Below the pieces are notes generated by a model. That model saw nothing but the letters and a program-made list of their open reading frames with translations. It was not told where the DNA came from and made no database searches. Positions 36,340 to 47,340 of a stretch of 64,000 nt of DNA are shown in pieces. The stretch is from Theristus sp. LFF4_11 (taxonomy: Eukaryota > Nematoda > Chromadorea > Monhysterida > Xyalidae): contig JASANC010005615.1 of NCBI GenBank assembly GCA_030248135.1, positions 30,047-94,046 on the forward strand. The letters are read 5' to 3'. Position numbers and translations under genes: made by a program. Each line of letters starts with the position of its first letter. Within the stretch, counting starts at the first letter, position 1.

Positions 36340-38630
36340 CCGAAAACACAACGCCGCAAAAAGAGCGGTTTTTTCTTCTGGGAATTCAGGCTTACCGATT
36401 GAACAGATATTCTAGCTTTCTGGACTTGCAAACGAGGACTTGATTTCGGACTCTGTCGGAGACCTGCAAAAAGGTCTTTGCTAATGTTCAGGCCATGCCT
36501 CTAAATAAAAAATGCCGTCATACGGTGTTCTTACTTATTTTTGCTGCGTTGTGGTTTCGAGTTCTTGTCTTTGCTGTTTTTAGTCGGCGTTTTTTTCACC
36601 CAGTTTCTATTGGATTGTTTTTCGCGACTTGTGGTGAATATTTTCACTTCGCACTGCTTTGGTTATTGTTGTAAACAGTTGTTTAAGAAGCTTTTATTTG
36701 ACAGACTGTGTGGTGATAGATAGCAGTTTTTTTATGAGATTTGCTTTTTCGTTGATAATTCAGTTTGGTCCGGGTTGAATTTTTTTTAACGGGAGCTTTG
36801 CGGCGCGACTGAGTACGAGTGAGATGAGAGAGTTGAAAAGCGCATTCATCATTGATTGAGGAATCTATAAGTTTGCCTGTTTTGAGTAAAGTGCAGTGCC
36901 ACCATGAGAACAGTTTAAGTTTGATCGATGGTCTAGTCGATTTTTGCAATGATTGTTGAACTAATATAATAATCGAGTTGTGGAGAATTTTGGAAAGTAA
37001 AACAATTTGATTGAAAAATATTCAAGCAGCACATTTTTAATTGTTTTTTTGTTTGTTTTTTGCACAATCAAACACACGTGTATTTTTTTGCGTGCGTGCC
37101 TGTGTGTTTGTTTGTGACCGCACAACATTTAATAAGAAAACACGTGTGAAAAGAAGAATTTTGAATTTTTGCACTGCACAATTGGATTGTTCTGTTTCAG
37201 TATGTGTTTGGAAGGAGTACAGTCTGAGTTTTTCATGTAACTGCTCTTTATGGGTTGTTTTTTTTTGGTTTAGAGCAGTTTTTGTTTGTTGTCATTTCAA
37301 CTTTTAGATTTTTTTGTCTTTTCAACCCATTCTTTCTTGTCTTCACACTGCGTCCTGTTGTTGTTGGTTTTTTCAGAGTGAAAGAAAATCAAATTTCCAC
37401 TTTGTTGCATTTTCGGGTTGCTCACCACCACTCAATTGTAGTTTTGTTACTTTTTCTGTTGTTTTACATGAAATTTTATTTTGTGAAACAGCGAAGCACT
37501 GTTGTTGTTTTTCACAGTCTCTTTAGATTCGATTCGTGTGTTTCGAGGTTTTTGTATTTGTTTTGGTGTGTAAACAGAAAATCTGTATTTTTATTGATCT
37601 GTTGGATTTTTTTCAAATGTCATTAACCGAGAGAAGTGTTGCCTGTGATTTTGTTTGGTTGATGGTGGCATTTTGCGAAAGTGAAATCCAGTTTGAAACT
37701 TATGAGCACATTGGTGAACATGAAAAGGTCCTTGCTTGGAGACCGCGCACATCACGGTAAAACAAACAAACACCCTGGCACTTGCTGCTTGTAAGATCGC
37801 GCCGAGAGTGAACGTCTTTAGCGTGTGCTCAAAGTTTTGATGTTGGGCTTGATCTTGTTTTTAGGTGTGACGATTTTTGTTGTTGATGACTTTCATTCGT
37901 ACTTTGATCGGGTATTTGTAACGGCTTTGGTATCACAGTGACAGATGTGACTTATGGGGTAAACAAAATATTTGAATGAACGTGCTTACAAAATTAAGGA
38001 GCGTTCAAAAACAAATACATGACATCTGTCGCTGTTGTGAATAAACTGCCCTGCACGAAACACAATTCTCGGAGTCGGTCGGACCCACAACCTGTGTATG
38101 CTGCCGAAGTAAAAACATGAAAAAACAGTTTGTACCTTGCTCTTAGGTGTGAATTTTGGGGTGTTGCAGTGGAACACGGTTTTTGTGGGACTCGCTTGAT
38201 CGGATGCTTTTGAATTCCAAATGGTTGGATGCCGCCAACCTGCGCAGGGTGATTCTGTTTTGCGCGAATCCGAGACTGTGTTTTTTGACGGTGAATGCAT
38301 CATTTGTTTTGAAATACACCTTGGTCGCTTGGTGTTTACTTGTTTCTCACACGTTGTTGTTGTTGCCGATTCATCAATTGACTGTTTGAAGTTTTTTTTT
38401 CAATTTCCGTTGACACCTGTTTTTTACGACACGAATACATTGTTACTTTGTTGGTTGCTCACCTCGATAAAATAAAATAAAATGCCGCGAGTTTCGGTTC
38501 TGGTAGATGTTTTTTACGTTCGGTGTTCTTCACTGGTGAAATCTGCCGGGGTGTGCGCTTCATTGCGCAGTACATTCAGGGAAAACCGCGAAAATAATTG
38601 TCAAAAGTGAATGACTCCATAAAAAAGTGA
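36340..38630. other. No gene supported; T-rich on the plus strand
   Basis: Long T-rich frames (for example 37255-37626) arise from composition (Phe/Val-rich) and show no domain. GTGCCTGTGTGTTTGTTTGTG at about 37095 is a copy of a dispersed motif described in the findings. Confidence 0.45.
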
Positions 38631-38634
38631 TTGC

Positions 38635-39260
38635 TCAGAATTCATAAAAAGAGAACAAAAAACGCATTGCAGTTGGCAGGCGAGCGCACACTTCAATCAA
38701 CAACTCGGTGATGTGATGCGCAGTCGCAATGCGTGCCTGGGCGCGACAACCACAGTTGCAGCAGGTGACGTCGTCATTGGCGCCTTGCGTGGTGGGGTAC
38801 CGCGGTGCACAGACCGCAAGTCCGCTCTTTTCGGCGGGATTATCGGGGACCGTTGGTGTACTGCAAAGAATAACAGTGGCCAAATGGGACGGCTCTGTTG
38901 TGGAAGCTCTACTGCGCACCGCGGTTCGATGACAGCACACCTCTCGGTGGGGATGGTGCCCCACAACGTTGCACGGAGGTAGAGGAGATGTGTGAATTCG
39001 CTGGACTTCGGGGTGATGTAGCGACCGGCAGCCACCGAATGTCGGTCTCCGTTCACAGAAACGCGCTGGGAATACCTTTACATGGGAAATCCAATCGAGT
39101 ATTTCTGTCATGCCGCATTCTGCCAACATTCTCGGATCCACCGAGCGCACGTCTTCATGTGCTTGCTGCTGCCCCATCACTCCACTCCACCCCACCACCG
39201 TTCCACCCCACCGACGTCTAGCAAGCAACGATGATTCTCTCTCAGTGTTTCTCTACATCG
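38635..39260. other. GC-rich block of unclear origin, probably repeat-derived
   Basis: A 197-codon minus-strand frame (39228-38635) and overlapping plus frames are open, but none shows a domain. One stretch (39005-39035, GATGTAGCGACCGGCAGCCA) matches sequence next to the SINE-B fragment near 9980, so this block is likely part of a larger repeat. It could be a remnant of the LINE partner of the SINE; that is inference. Confidence 0.35.
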
Positions 39261-39266
39261 CCTCCG

Positions 39267-39480
39267 TGGCTCGGTGGTTAGCACGCTCGCCTTCCACCCA
39301 GAAGGTGACGGGTTCGATCCCCACGGAGGATGACAGAGAGCGGGGCTTTGAGGCTGTCCCTCTCACGTGGCGAGGGTATTGGTTCCACGGGATGGTGAGC
39401 CGTCCATTCCCCCAATCCCACCGGAGTTTGGTACCTTCGGGTTTCCGGAATCGGTGGGTGGCGTGCTTCAAATATTGAAA
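39267..39480 (+). mobile_element. SINE-B with a nearly complete tRNA-like head
   Basis: The head (39267-39337) folds approximately as a tRNA: GCCTCCG pairs with CGGAGG; D stem GCT/AGC; anticodon stem CCTTC/GAAGG; B box GGTTCGATCCC. The head runs straight into a body (GACAGAGAGCGGGGCTTTGA, GGTACCTTCGGGTTTCCGGA, GGCGTGCTT) and an A-rich tail. A 3' fragment is at 10024-10170. The head-to-body fusion and second copy show it is a SINE, not a tRNA gene. It ends about 30 nt before the acceptor of the B4GALT7-like exon at 39512. Confidence 0.85.
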
Positions 39481-39511
39481 AAAAAACGCCAACAACTCTC
39501 GACTGTTTCAG

Positions 39512-41660
39512 GCCTCCGAAAATGCTGCAACAGACCGAAAGCGATCTTGCAACTGCTGGTGGCTTTTGTCGCCGCAAGCCTGTTGTTCTCGCTAATGCTG
39601 ATTGGTCAGTTGAATCCGATGGTCAGACCAACGAATGAGCGTCGAAAACATGAGACACTTTCATTGGACACTCGGTAAAGACTGGTTTCTTTTCAAATTC
39701 TTAATGGTTGTGCTCTAACGGTTTCAACTCAAGGAATTACAAAAATAGACCTCAGCGATTTTTCAACTGTTTCTTTCAGCAGTGCTTCACCTCCACCTCA
39801 TGTACCGAGCCACCGTCTCTGTCTGATTGTGCCATATCGCAATCGTTTCGAGGAGCTACAGATCTTTGTGCCGTACATGCGGAGATTTCTGACGAAACAG
39901 AATTTAGCGTTCGACATTCTAGTAATCAATCAGGTCTGAAGACTTCTTCTCAACAATTACTTTTGAATAGTCAATTAACATTTCTTGTTTTTTTTTCAAT
40001 TGACATTGCTTTCAAAGAAATGCAAAAAATGTAAATGCAAGCCGATGGTTTTTTTCTGTTCTGTTTACCAAAAACAGCGCTACCTTTTGCTACTCTTCAC
40101 CTGTTGCTACTACCATAAACATCGCTATCTTTTGCCAAAAAATTTTGCATCCAATCCACTCGTCTGAAATAGAAATAGGTACAACTTTTGATTTTTTGTC
40201 TCTTTCCGGTGACTTTTTTTGCACGAGATTTCATAATGCTTGAAACTACATCGGCAAATGTATTCAATTTTGCACCATTAGGTTGACGAATATCGCTTCA
40301 ACCGAGCGTCGCTCATCAACGTCGGCTATTACGAGGCGCTGCGTATGAGGTGCGACTACATGTGCATGCATGACGTTGACCTATTGCCTCTGAATCAGCA
40401 GCTCAGCTACGTCTACCCCGACCACGGACCGGTTCACGTTGCCTCCGCAGAGTATCACCCAAAGTTGGTCGAATTTTTTCATGAAAAAAGACACCAAGGA
40501 GGAAAAACGATTTTAGCACCCCACTGACAAACAGTCAACCGAATTTTTCGAATGTGGCGCGAAATATTAATTGATTCATTCATTGAATGGTTGTCTTGAA
40601 TGACTGTTAGAAGGAGAGAAGAGAAACATAATGCTAACCAGAAATAATGTAGAGAAAGCAAATAGAATAATGTTTTTAGATAATGATGTCATGGGCTCTA
40701 AAACATGGCATGTCAGTGCACCGTAACCCGGACTTTGTTCAGTTGATGATTTCCCGGTTTGGAAAGCAAATACGCGAAGAGATGCACCACACTGAAATTC
40801 TAGTGTATGTGACTGACAAACGAGCGTTTTTGCAAAACGACTGACGTCTTTTCGATCCGCCACGTTCGAACAAATTTACAATACCAGACTGGTTGCTTGC
40901 TTAAAGACCGTGCCTGGGTTAGCTTTTGTGGCCACACACAATAGACAGTTTTGCACAGTATTGAGATTGGCCACCGTTTTGGCTCTGGCAACTTGTCGTT
41001 GTCGCGATCTTCAGGGTGAAACCGCAAAACGTTGCGTGGCCAATACTCGCCGTGTCAGTCCGCAGTCTACAAAGCGCACAAACGGACGCCATGCATTCTT
41101 ATGTCGCACATGATGGGTCATTCTAAATGCTGCGCGCAAGCAAACAAACACACTGGCACACACACACTTGTGCGTGTATACACTGTACTGTGCGTGTGTC
41201 AGCACACTTGTGCCGGTGTGTTTGTTCAGTTGTAAGAATAATTGTGGCATTGCTTGTGAATTGTTGCATGAGAAAAGTGCAGGGTCTTCTGACAATCAGT
41301 CAGGTTTTCAACGAGCCAGAAATGGTCCATGACAAAAATCAGTTACTGGGTTGGTCAGACAGAAATGTTATTATCATTTCAGCTGCAAGAATGTTCCCAG
41401 TCAGAAAGTCATCAATCATATTTTTTGTTTAGATGACCCGCCGCCGTGACCGCATCAGCGGGCTGGACACCGTTCAGTACAGGGTGGCAACCCGAACGAA
41501 CGTGACGTTCAACGGCGCCCCGTGCCTGCTGGTGAACGTGTTTCTGATGTGCAATAAAAGCTGGACACCGTACTGTGTATTCCCGAACGACACTTCGAAT
41601 GCTGCTGCTTTGCTTACACCCACTGTTGATAGCAGTACTTTGAGCAATCGGAAACACTAA
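39512..41660 (+). CDS. B4GALT7: B4GALT7-like xylosylprotein beta-1,4-galactosyltransferase, catalytic exon not found
   Basis: B4GALT7 (sqv-3 in worms) adds the first galactose to xylose in the proteoglycan linker, in the Golgi lumen. Exons seen: 39512-39674 (type II membrane anchor, LLVAFVAASLLFSLMLIG), 39780-39933 (LCLIVPYRNRFEEL, FVPYMRRFL, FDILVINQ), 40282-~40467 (VDEYRFNRASLINVGYYEAL, the metal-binding MHDVDLLPLN, GPVHVASAEYHP) and 41433-41660 (GLDTVQYRV, GAPCLLVNVFLMCNK, stop). These match the family in order. The family segment with WGWG and the acidic E-D-D, which binds acceptor and forms the catalytic pocket, should lie between 40467 and 41433, but neither strand shows it. The exon beginning 40282 runs into a stop at 40525-40527 if unspliced. 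The initiating exon upstream of 39512 is also not seen. The gene is either degenerate, mis-assembled or incomplete. Confidence 0.82.
41126..41233. repeat. Hairpin element with AACAAACACACTGGCACA arms
   Basis: CAAACAAACACACTGGCACA at the left and TGTGCCGGTGTGTTTGTT at the right form an inverted repeat around a CA/TG-rich centre. Similar hairpins lie at 14272-14333 and 19966-20030, with isolated arms near 14050, 34135 and 37090. Confidence 0.6.
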
Positions 41661-43235
41661 TCATGTGCAGTGAATTCCAACTCCCAAGTATTCAATTCAT
41701 CGATTGCAAGTCTAATCAATCAACTTCGAACGTGACTTCTGTTGTGGAATATCGGTCTCTCTCGATACGACTCACCTCACGTGTTCTCTTGTTGTCCAAG
41801 ATGAAAGCTGCTGCTGTAAGATCGTCTCAAGATCAACTACGGTAGGTACCGTAGCCCGCGTGCGTTGACTCTAAAACTCAAGTTCATATCATCTGTGCCA
41901 GTCGCTCAACAGTTTGGAAATTTCTGAAGGTTCAGCAGAAACGCTGAGTTGGAATACGCGGTCTGCTGATACGATCAATCAGGGCTCTCGGGTAAGAAAT
42001 GGTTCTTACCGCTTACCAAACCCGACCGGGACTTTGCTGTTCGTAATTTCTTGCCAGCCAGTTTTGTTTGGTGAAACAATTTCTATTTTGTATTTATTTC
42101 ACTGGATCGAGGTGAAGAATTTCGGTTGCAGTGCTCAGAATTGTACAGAATTTTCAGAAGTTTGTACATTTTTTGCAAAAAAATGATTCAAGAGATCTAA
42201 TCCCGATCACACGGTTATTATCATCTGGGTGCTACACAACACAGTTATATTTCATTAACTAAGAAATTCGTTAGGACTGACAATTTCACTGCCATGTTCA
42301 TAATAATTTCAATGTTATTTTGTGGCTTTGACTTTTAATCATATACACAACTCAGTTTTTTATTCTGATGTGAAAAAGGGTTTATAAAATTTTCAATGAC
42401 ATACGCGTTTAGGGCACAGTAGAAGCGTCGGGCAGTTCTAAATAAGATTTTTGAACTCAGCGTACCCGAAAACTCTTCTTTGGTAACACGGTTGCAGCAC
42501 CTGAGGTGGCCCCCAAAAAAATGGGGATGGGAGGAAACACCCTGCCGGTGACTAACAAAAAAGCCGTTCCGTAATTGGAGTTTTTTGGTCTCTCGGCTTT
42601 TGTTTCGACATATACGTTTTTTTAGATTATTATTTCTCATTTACATTATTATTCGCCCACGAGTGTCATTTTGTTTTTTTTTTGCTTTTCGCAAAAACAA
42701 ATGTGCATTTGGCGGTGAAGACTTCATGCTATTTTCTATTATGATAAACACAGACACACATGTATAAAATTGCAAATCTGAGGCAAAAGAATGCTAACAT
42801 TCGCGATTATAGCTGAGGCTGAGATACTCTGATTTCACCTGCTAACAACACAACAGAGACAAAGTCAGTAACACAACAAGCTTTTCCACTGTCTTTCCAC
42901 AATATGATTTCACACAAAGAAATAAAATATAAAAAACACCCATCACAGCGTGGGAATCGATGCCAACGTACGACCACCACCGTTATCGTTGTTGTATATT
43001 GAGCGTGTCACTCGGGCACACACCGGTGGCTGCTTTCTGTTTTGCTTCGACCATGAACGCTGATACCAATTGATAGGCACCGTTGGTAGAAGCGGCCGCT
43101 GTGGCTGCACTGGTTTCGTTGTTCCTCAGTTCGCCACAGCCAAACTCCTCGTTCGTGAACGCAACATCAGCAGAAATATTGACTGCAAAAATAGGGCGTC
43201 TGATAAACGAACGAGCGAGCGAACGGTGATTATAG
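41661..43235. other. No gene supported
   Basis: AT-rich sequence with short frames only. CACGTG and purine tracts are present but nothing can be called. Confidence 0.4.
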
Positions 43236-43302
43236 GCAATGTTTTTAGGCGGGGCTAACCCAGAAACGCACAGGACGCCGTCGAGTAGGGCGCCCATTTC
43301 TC
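43236..43302 (-). mobile_element. SINE-A 3' fragment
   Basis: The reverse complement matches the 3' half of SINE-A: GGGCGCCCTACTCGACGGCG, GGGTTAGCCCCGCC and CATTGCC. The tRNA-like head is missing (5' truncation). Confidence 0.75.
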
Positions 43303-43449
43303 CAATAGTCTATTTACTCTATTTATTACTCTACTCTTAATTTTTAATTGAGACGTTTTTCGTGTTACTCTGTTCGTTCTGTGTGTTTTACACACACGAC
43401 TGGCAAATCTTGGCATTTTTGCGAAGAAGTACAACTTCTGCAGTCCATC

Positions 43450-43600
43450 TGGAAAATATGCCGTTTAGCCGATTTCTTCCCGTAAACAAATGGCGAATGT
43501 CGAATGAGTCGCACCAAACTGACATCTTAGTGCTTGTACTTTGACAAACGGGCGTTTTTAAAGCAAATGACGTCGTTTAGTCCGGACACGTTTGAATAAA
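43450..43600. repeat. Dispersed repeat GCCGATTTCTTCCCGTAAAC
   Basis: TTTAGCCGATTTCTTCCCGT, ACCAAACTGACATCTTAGTG and the following GACAAACGGGCGTTTTT recur: the first two at 9175-9245 and the last at 40810-40890 (GACAAACGAGCGTTTTTGCA, then GACGTC). An old dispersed element of unknown class. Confidence 0.6.
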
Positions 43601-44272
43601 TCCACAGTAGTATGACTATTTAAATGGGTGTTTGAAAAACGTTACTTTTTGTTTCCCCATGCTTTTTCACTTAGCAAAAAGGCTTGGCTTATATATTAGG
43701 GTATATGAAACGGGGTTTGTTAATGAAGTGGGCGATTGACTAAAAATCTGATTATGGTTTTCAAAGGCTTTCACAGAAAGATGGCTTTCAAAGTGGTTAT
43801 GGTCGGTAACAACCGAATTTTTGGTCTTGTGACACGCGATTTTATTGCGCATCTTCCTGATTGTCAGTGTGTGAGAATTTTTTTAATGCGTTGAAGTTTT
43901 CTGAAAATCATGTCGAGATCAAGTAAAAATTTTAATGAAACTCATTTTATTCTGATAAAAAGTAAGCAGGAAATTGAGAAACAGAAATATACAAAAGAAA
44001 CAGGACAACAGCCACAGCATGACAACAGAAGTACAATTGGAACCACAAACACAGATTGGTGCTAACGGGAACGCTGATTGGTTGCATCATGGCGCGACAG
44101 AAAATGATCAATGAGAACACCGAAGTGTGTTTGTTCAGATAAGTAGGACTGAAAACGTCAAAATGAAAGAAAACTACGAATTTGAAAACATAACATTTTG
44201 CGAACATTCATTGAGGATTATCATGGACTAGAAAGCAAACCCTTTGATGGCAACCAAATGAAAAAAGTTTTT

Positions 44273-44393
44273 CGTCAGTTTCTGCTTTGTGGACTGCGGA
44301 CGGACACCGCAAGGAATGGATACTGTTTTTGCGGTTTCGACCCGGCCCAGCCCTCGCGGTGTCAGTCCGCAACCCACAAAGCAAAAGCTGACG
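44273..44393. repeat. Hairpin MITE-like element, 38-bp arms
   Basis: CGTCAGTTTCTGCTTTGTGG...GACACCGC at the left pairs with GCGGTGTC...CCACAAAGCAAAAGCTGACG at the right. Its last base is the first base of the hAT target duplication that follows. Confidence 0.7.
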
Positions 44394-44400
44394 TTGAACA

Positions 44401-46141
44401 TAGAGTTGCCACGGTAGGCCTTTTTGGTCACGGTACGGTTTACGGTTTGAGACGCAATTTTTTTCACGGTTTCGGTACGGTACGGGAAATTGAAAAGCTC
44501 AACGGTACGGTTTTCGGTACGGTTTGAAAAATTTTAAAATCGCACGGTACGGTTTCGGTACGGTTACCGTGGATTTTGAATTTACACGGGCGGTAAACCG
44601 TATTTTTACGGTTTGAAAATTAAAAAGTTTTAAAATGCACTGTGCTTCACTTTTTGTTTCTCTCTGTGCTATTTTGTTGTGTTGTATGTCGCCGTTCTCG
44701 TTCAGTCAGACAAGCAATGGAAGCGGCAGTGGGACAAAAACAAAACACAAACTTACACCATCTACCTACACCATAGCAAGAGTACAGGAAGACCCAACCG
44801 AAACCTAAATCTAGCGGTGATACCGAGGATGATAGCGGCGGTTATGTTGGAGATTGGAACATTGACATAGAGGCTGATTCAGATGTTGACGACTAAATGA
44901 GTGACGTCGTCAATCGTCATGCAAAACGGCCAAGCCAATGACCACCCTTTGTTTTCGTTTTCAGATCAGAACATGTTGTTTTCAACCACCATTTTTAGGC
45001 AGTTTGCCCAGTCAGGATTTCATCAAAAAGACGTTATGAAATTATGGTTTTTCAACTTGAGCCCTTTCGCATGACGCCAACAAAAGAAACAAAAGTAAAC
45101 AAGCGTAAACAACATTTTTTGTAATAATTTAATCTCGAGAACCCGCTCGATTTTTTAGTGCTTTTCAAACGTTTCAAATGCTTGTTTCAAGCTTTTCGAT
45201 TAGGTGTCAATTCTATGTCAAAGATGATTCTTTTATAACTCTGTTTCGCTAATTTTGCAATCGTTGACAATTTTTTTAAACTATTTGAATTTGCTGCCCC
45301 CGTTTGTTCTCGGTTAGTTAAGTTAAACTTGGTTAAAGTGAAGTCGTTCCCGTTAGACTTTTTCTGCGTGACATAAACTTGTTTAAACGTGACTTGATTG
45401 TTTGACAACTTCATTTTTCAAAGTCGCTAAGTTTGACCCGAAGAGGCCCCTTTATTTTTTATTTTACAGAACTGGCCGGGAATCGATACCCGTTTATTTG
45501 CACAATCCCATTTGTGTTTTTTTATGCCCGCTTTTGCACAAAAATGTTTTTTAAACAATATTATTTCAGTTTCTACTGTTTAAAAATTGCAAATTTGTGT
45601 TCACCAAAATTTTGCTTTTTGAAAGTCACAGAATTTTAGTTAAAATCTTGTAAAAACTGCTGTTTGTTTAGTGTTCTCACAGTCACAATCGATCTTCATG
45701 ACCTGTTTTATTGTCATTAATTATTAATTAGCGCGTGTTTTATTTTAGTTTTTTAGTATACACCAAAAAAAACTAAAAAAAGTAATGTGAAAGCCGTTGA
45801 TTTTTACAACGGCACAAAAAAACAAAAAAAAATTTTATGTATCCGTGGGACATGCAACCTATACCAACGAAAAATCAAACGCACGCCACGCCACACACAG
45901 CGCACGCACACAAAAAAAGCTTGGTCAAACCGTCAATTTTGGAAAAAATACGACGGTTTCGGTACGGTTTGCCAAAATTTTGCCACGGTACGGTCAACGG
46001 TACGGTAATTGTATTTTGATGACGGTACGGTTTTCGGTACGGTTTGGAAATTTAAAAATCGCACGGTACGGTCACGGTACGGTACGGTAAAACCGAACCG
46101 CCCGTATTTTTACGGTTTTTACGGTTACCGTGGCAACTATA
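44401..46141. mobile_element. Third hAT-like element with perfect 8-bp TSD
   Basis: GTTGAACA is directly repeated at 44393-44400 and 46142-46149. The TIRs are TAGAGTTGCCACGGTA and TACCGTGGCAACTATA. Both ends carry many ACGGTACGGTTT / GGTACGG repeats, like the subterminal binding sites of hAT transposases. The 1.7-kb body has no transposase frame. Confidence 0.9.
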
Positions 46142-46149
46142 GTTGAACA

Positions 46150-47340
46150 CGCTTTTACGCATGTATTCGTGGCCCCAAGCCAACCCACAAGCAAAAGAAT
46201 GTTTTAACTGAAACATAATAACATTCTCACAATAATGTACAGGAATTGAAAGTTTGAGAACGACTCAGCAAAATACAAAATAATATCATGCAGAGAGCTT
46301 GTTGAGACTCAAATGAAATTGTAAGAAAAAATGCAGTGCAGAAAATCAAAATGTTTGTTTTAAATTAAGATCAAAAAACGTTCTGTTTCAAAAATTGAAA
46401 AATATTTTTTTTAAATTTATCTCTGCAGAATAAACAAAAATACAAAAACATACAAATGGAAACAAATATGTACATAAAAGAACGGAAAAATCATCTCGCA
46501 TTTGCAAAAAGTCAGTAAGAATGGAAGAACAGAAGACCAAAGATGTCATCGTATCTGTCCGTGCGTTTTTTATTACTATGCAACATTACTGTGTTATAAG
46601 TTAGCACTGTTTTTTTGTGACTACGACAATACTGACAAAATCATTCTGTTTTTAGCTATCATTTTAGCGCAAAAAAACAACTGAATTTGGCATAATTTTC
46701 AAACACAACAACAAAAATTTATAAGACAGAAAACAAATACAGACATCGAAGACATGAGAAATAAATGAAATGAAGCGTTTCAAAATCAGACTATGACGAC
46801 TAACAAAGTAAAAAACGTATTCAAATAAAGGGGATAAAAACAAACTCAATCCAACGTAACAAATTTTGACATCGGAACAATGTTTAAGTAAAAAAAGCGC
46901 TAGGCTATCTCGAGAAAGTCGAACGCATAAAAGTTGCAAACGCGAGTCACCAGTTTTTATCAATTTCATTCTGCGACTCAATGCGTCCAGACAAGAAGCT
47001 AGTTCCATATTTGATGGGGAGGGGGTAATTCAAAGTTTCTTGAGTGACCCGAACCTATCTCAGGGAATTGGGGCACTAAACCAATTTGAAGCATGAAACT
47101 AATTTCCTATCCACGTGCGCATCGACTCGCAGAAGTAAGATAATACTTGGTATTTCAATTTGCCCGGTATGTTTTGACTCCACCCACACGAACAATAGAC
47201 AGTACACTTGAAACAGATCTTGTGGTCGGTCCCCCAGTGTGGCGGTATCGAAACATTCCTGGAGAATCGAAGAAACATCGCGCATACCAACCAAAGCTGC
47301 CAATAATCATAGATCTTAGTTTGATTGAAACATGTTGCAT
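46150..47340. other. No gene supported
   Basis: AT-rich. A 114-codon minus frame (47008-46664) is hydrophobic and Phe/Ser-rich without a family motif. GCAACATTACTGTGTTATAAG at 46580-46600 is a copy of sequence at 14080-14098. Confidence 0.4.

Noticed and set aside
37255..37626. 123-codon Phe/Val-rich plus-strand frame as a membrane protein
   Set aside because: The hydrophobicity reflects T-rich sequence; overlapping frames look the same and no exon structure fits.
38635..39228. 197-codon minus-strand open frame
   Set aside because: No recognisable domain; the block shares sequence with a repeat near 9980, and overlapping frames are open on both strands as expected for GC-rich non-coding DNA.
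39267..39337. Apparent tRNA gene with acceptor, D, anticodon and T arms
   Set aside because: The head continues directly into a SINE body with an A-rich tail, the anticodon loop is one base short, and the body recurs at 10024-10170; it is a SINE head.
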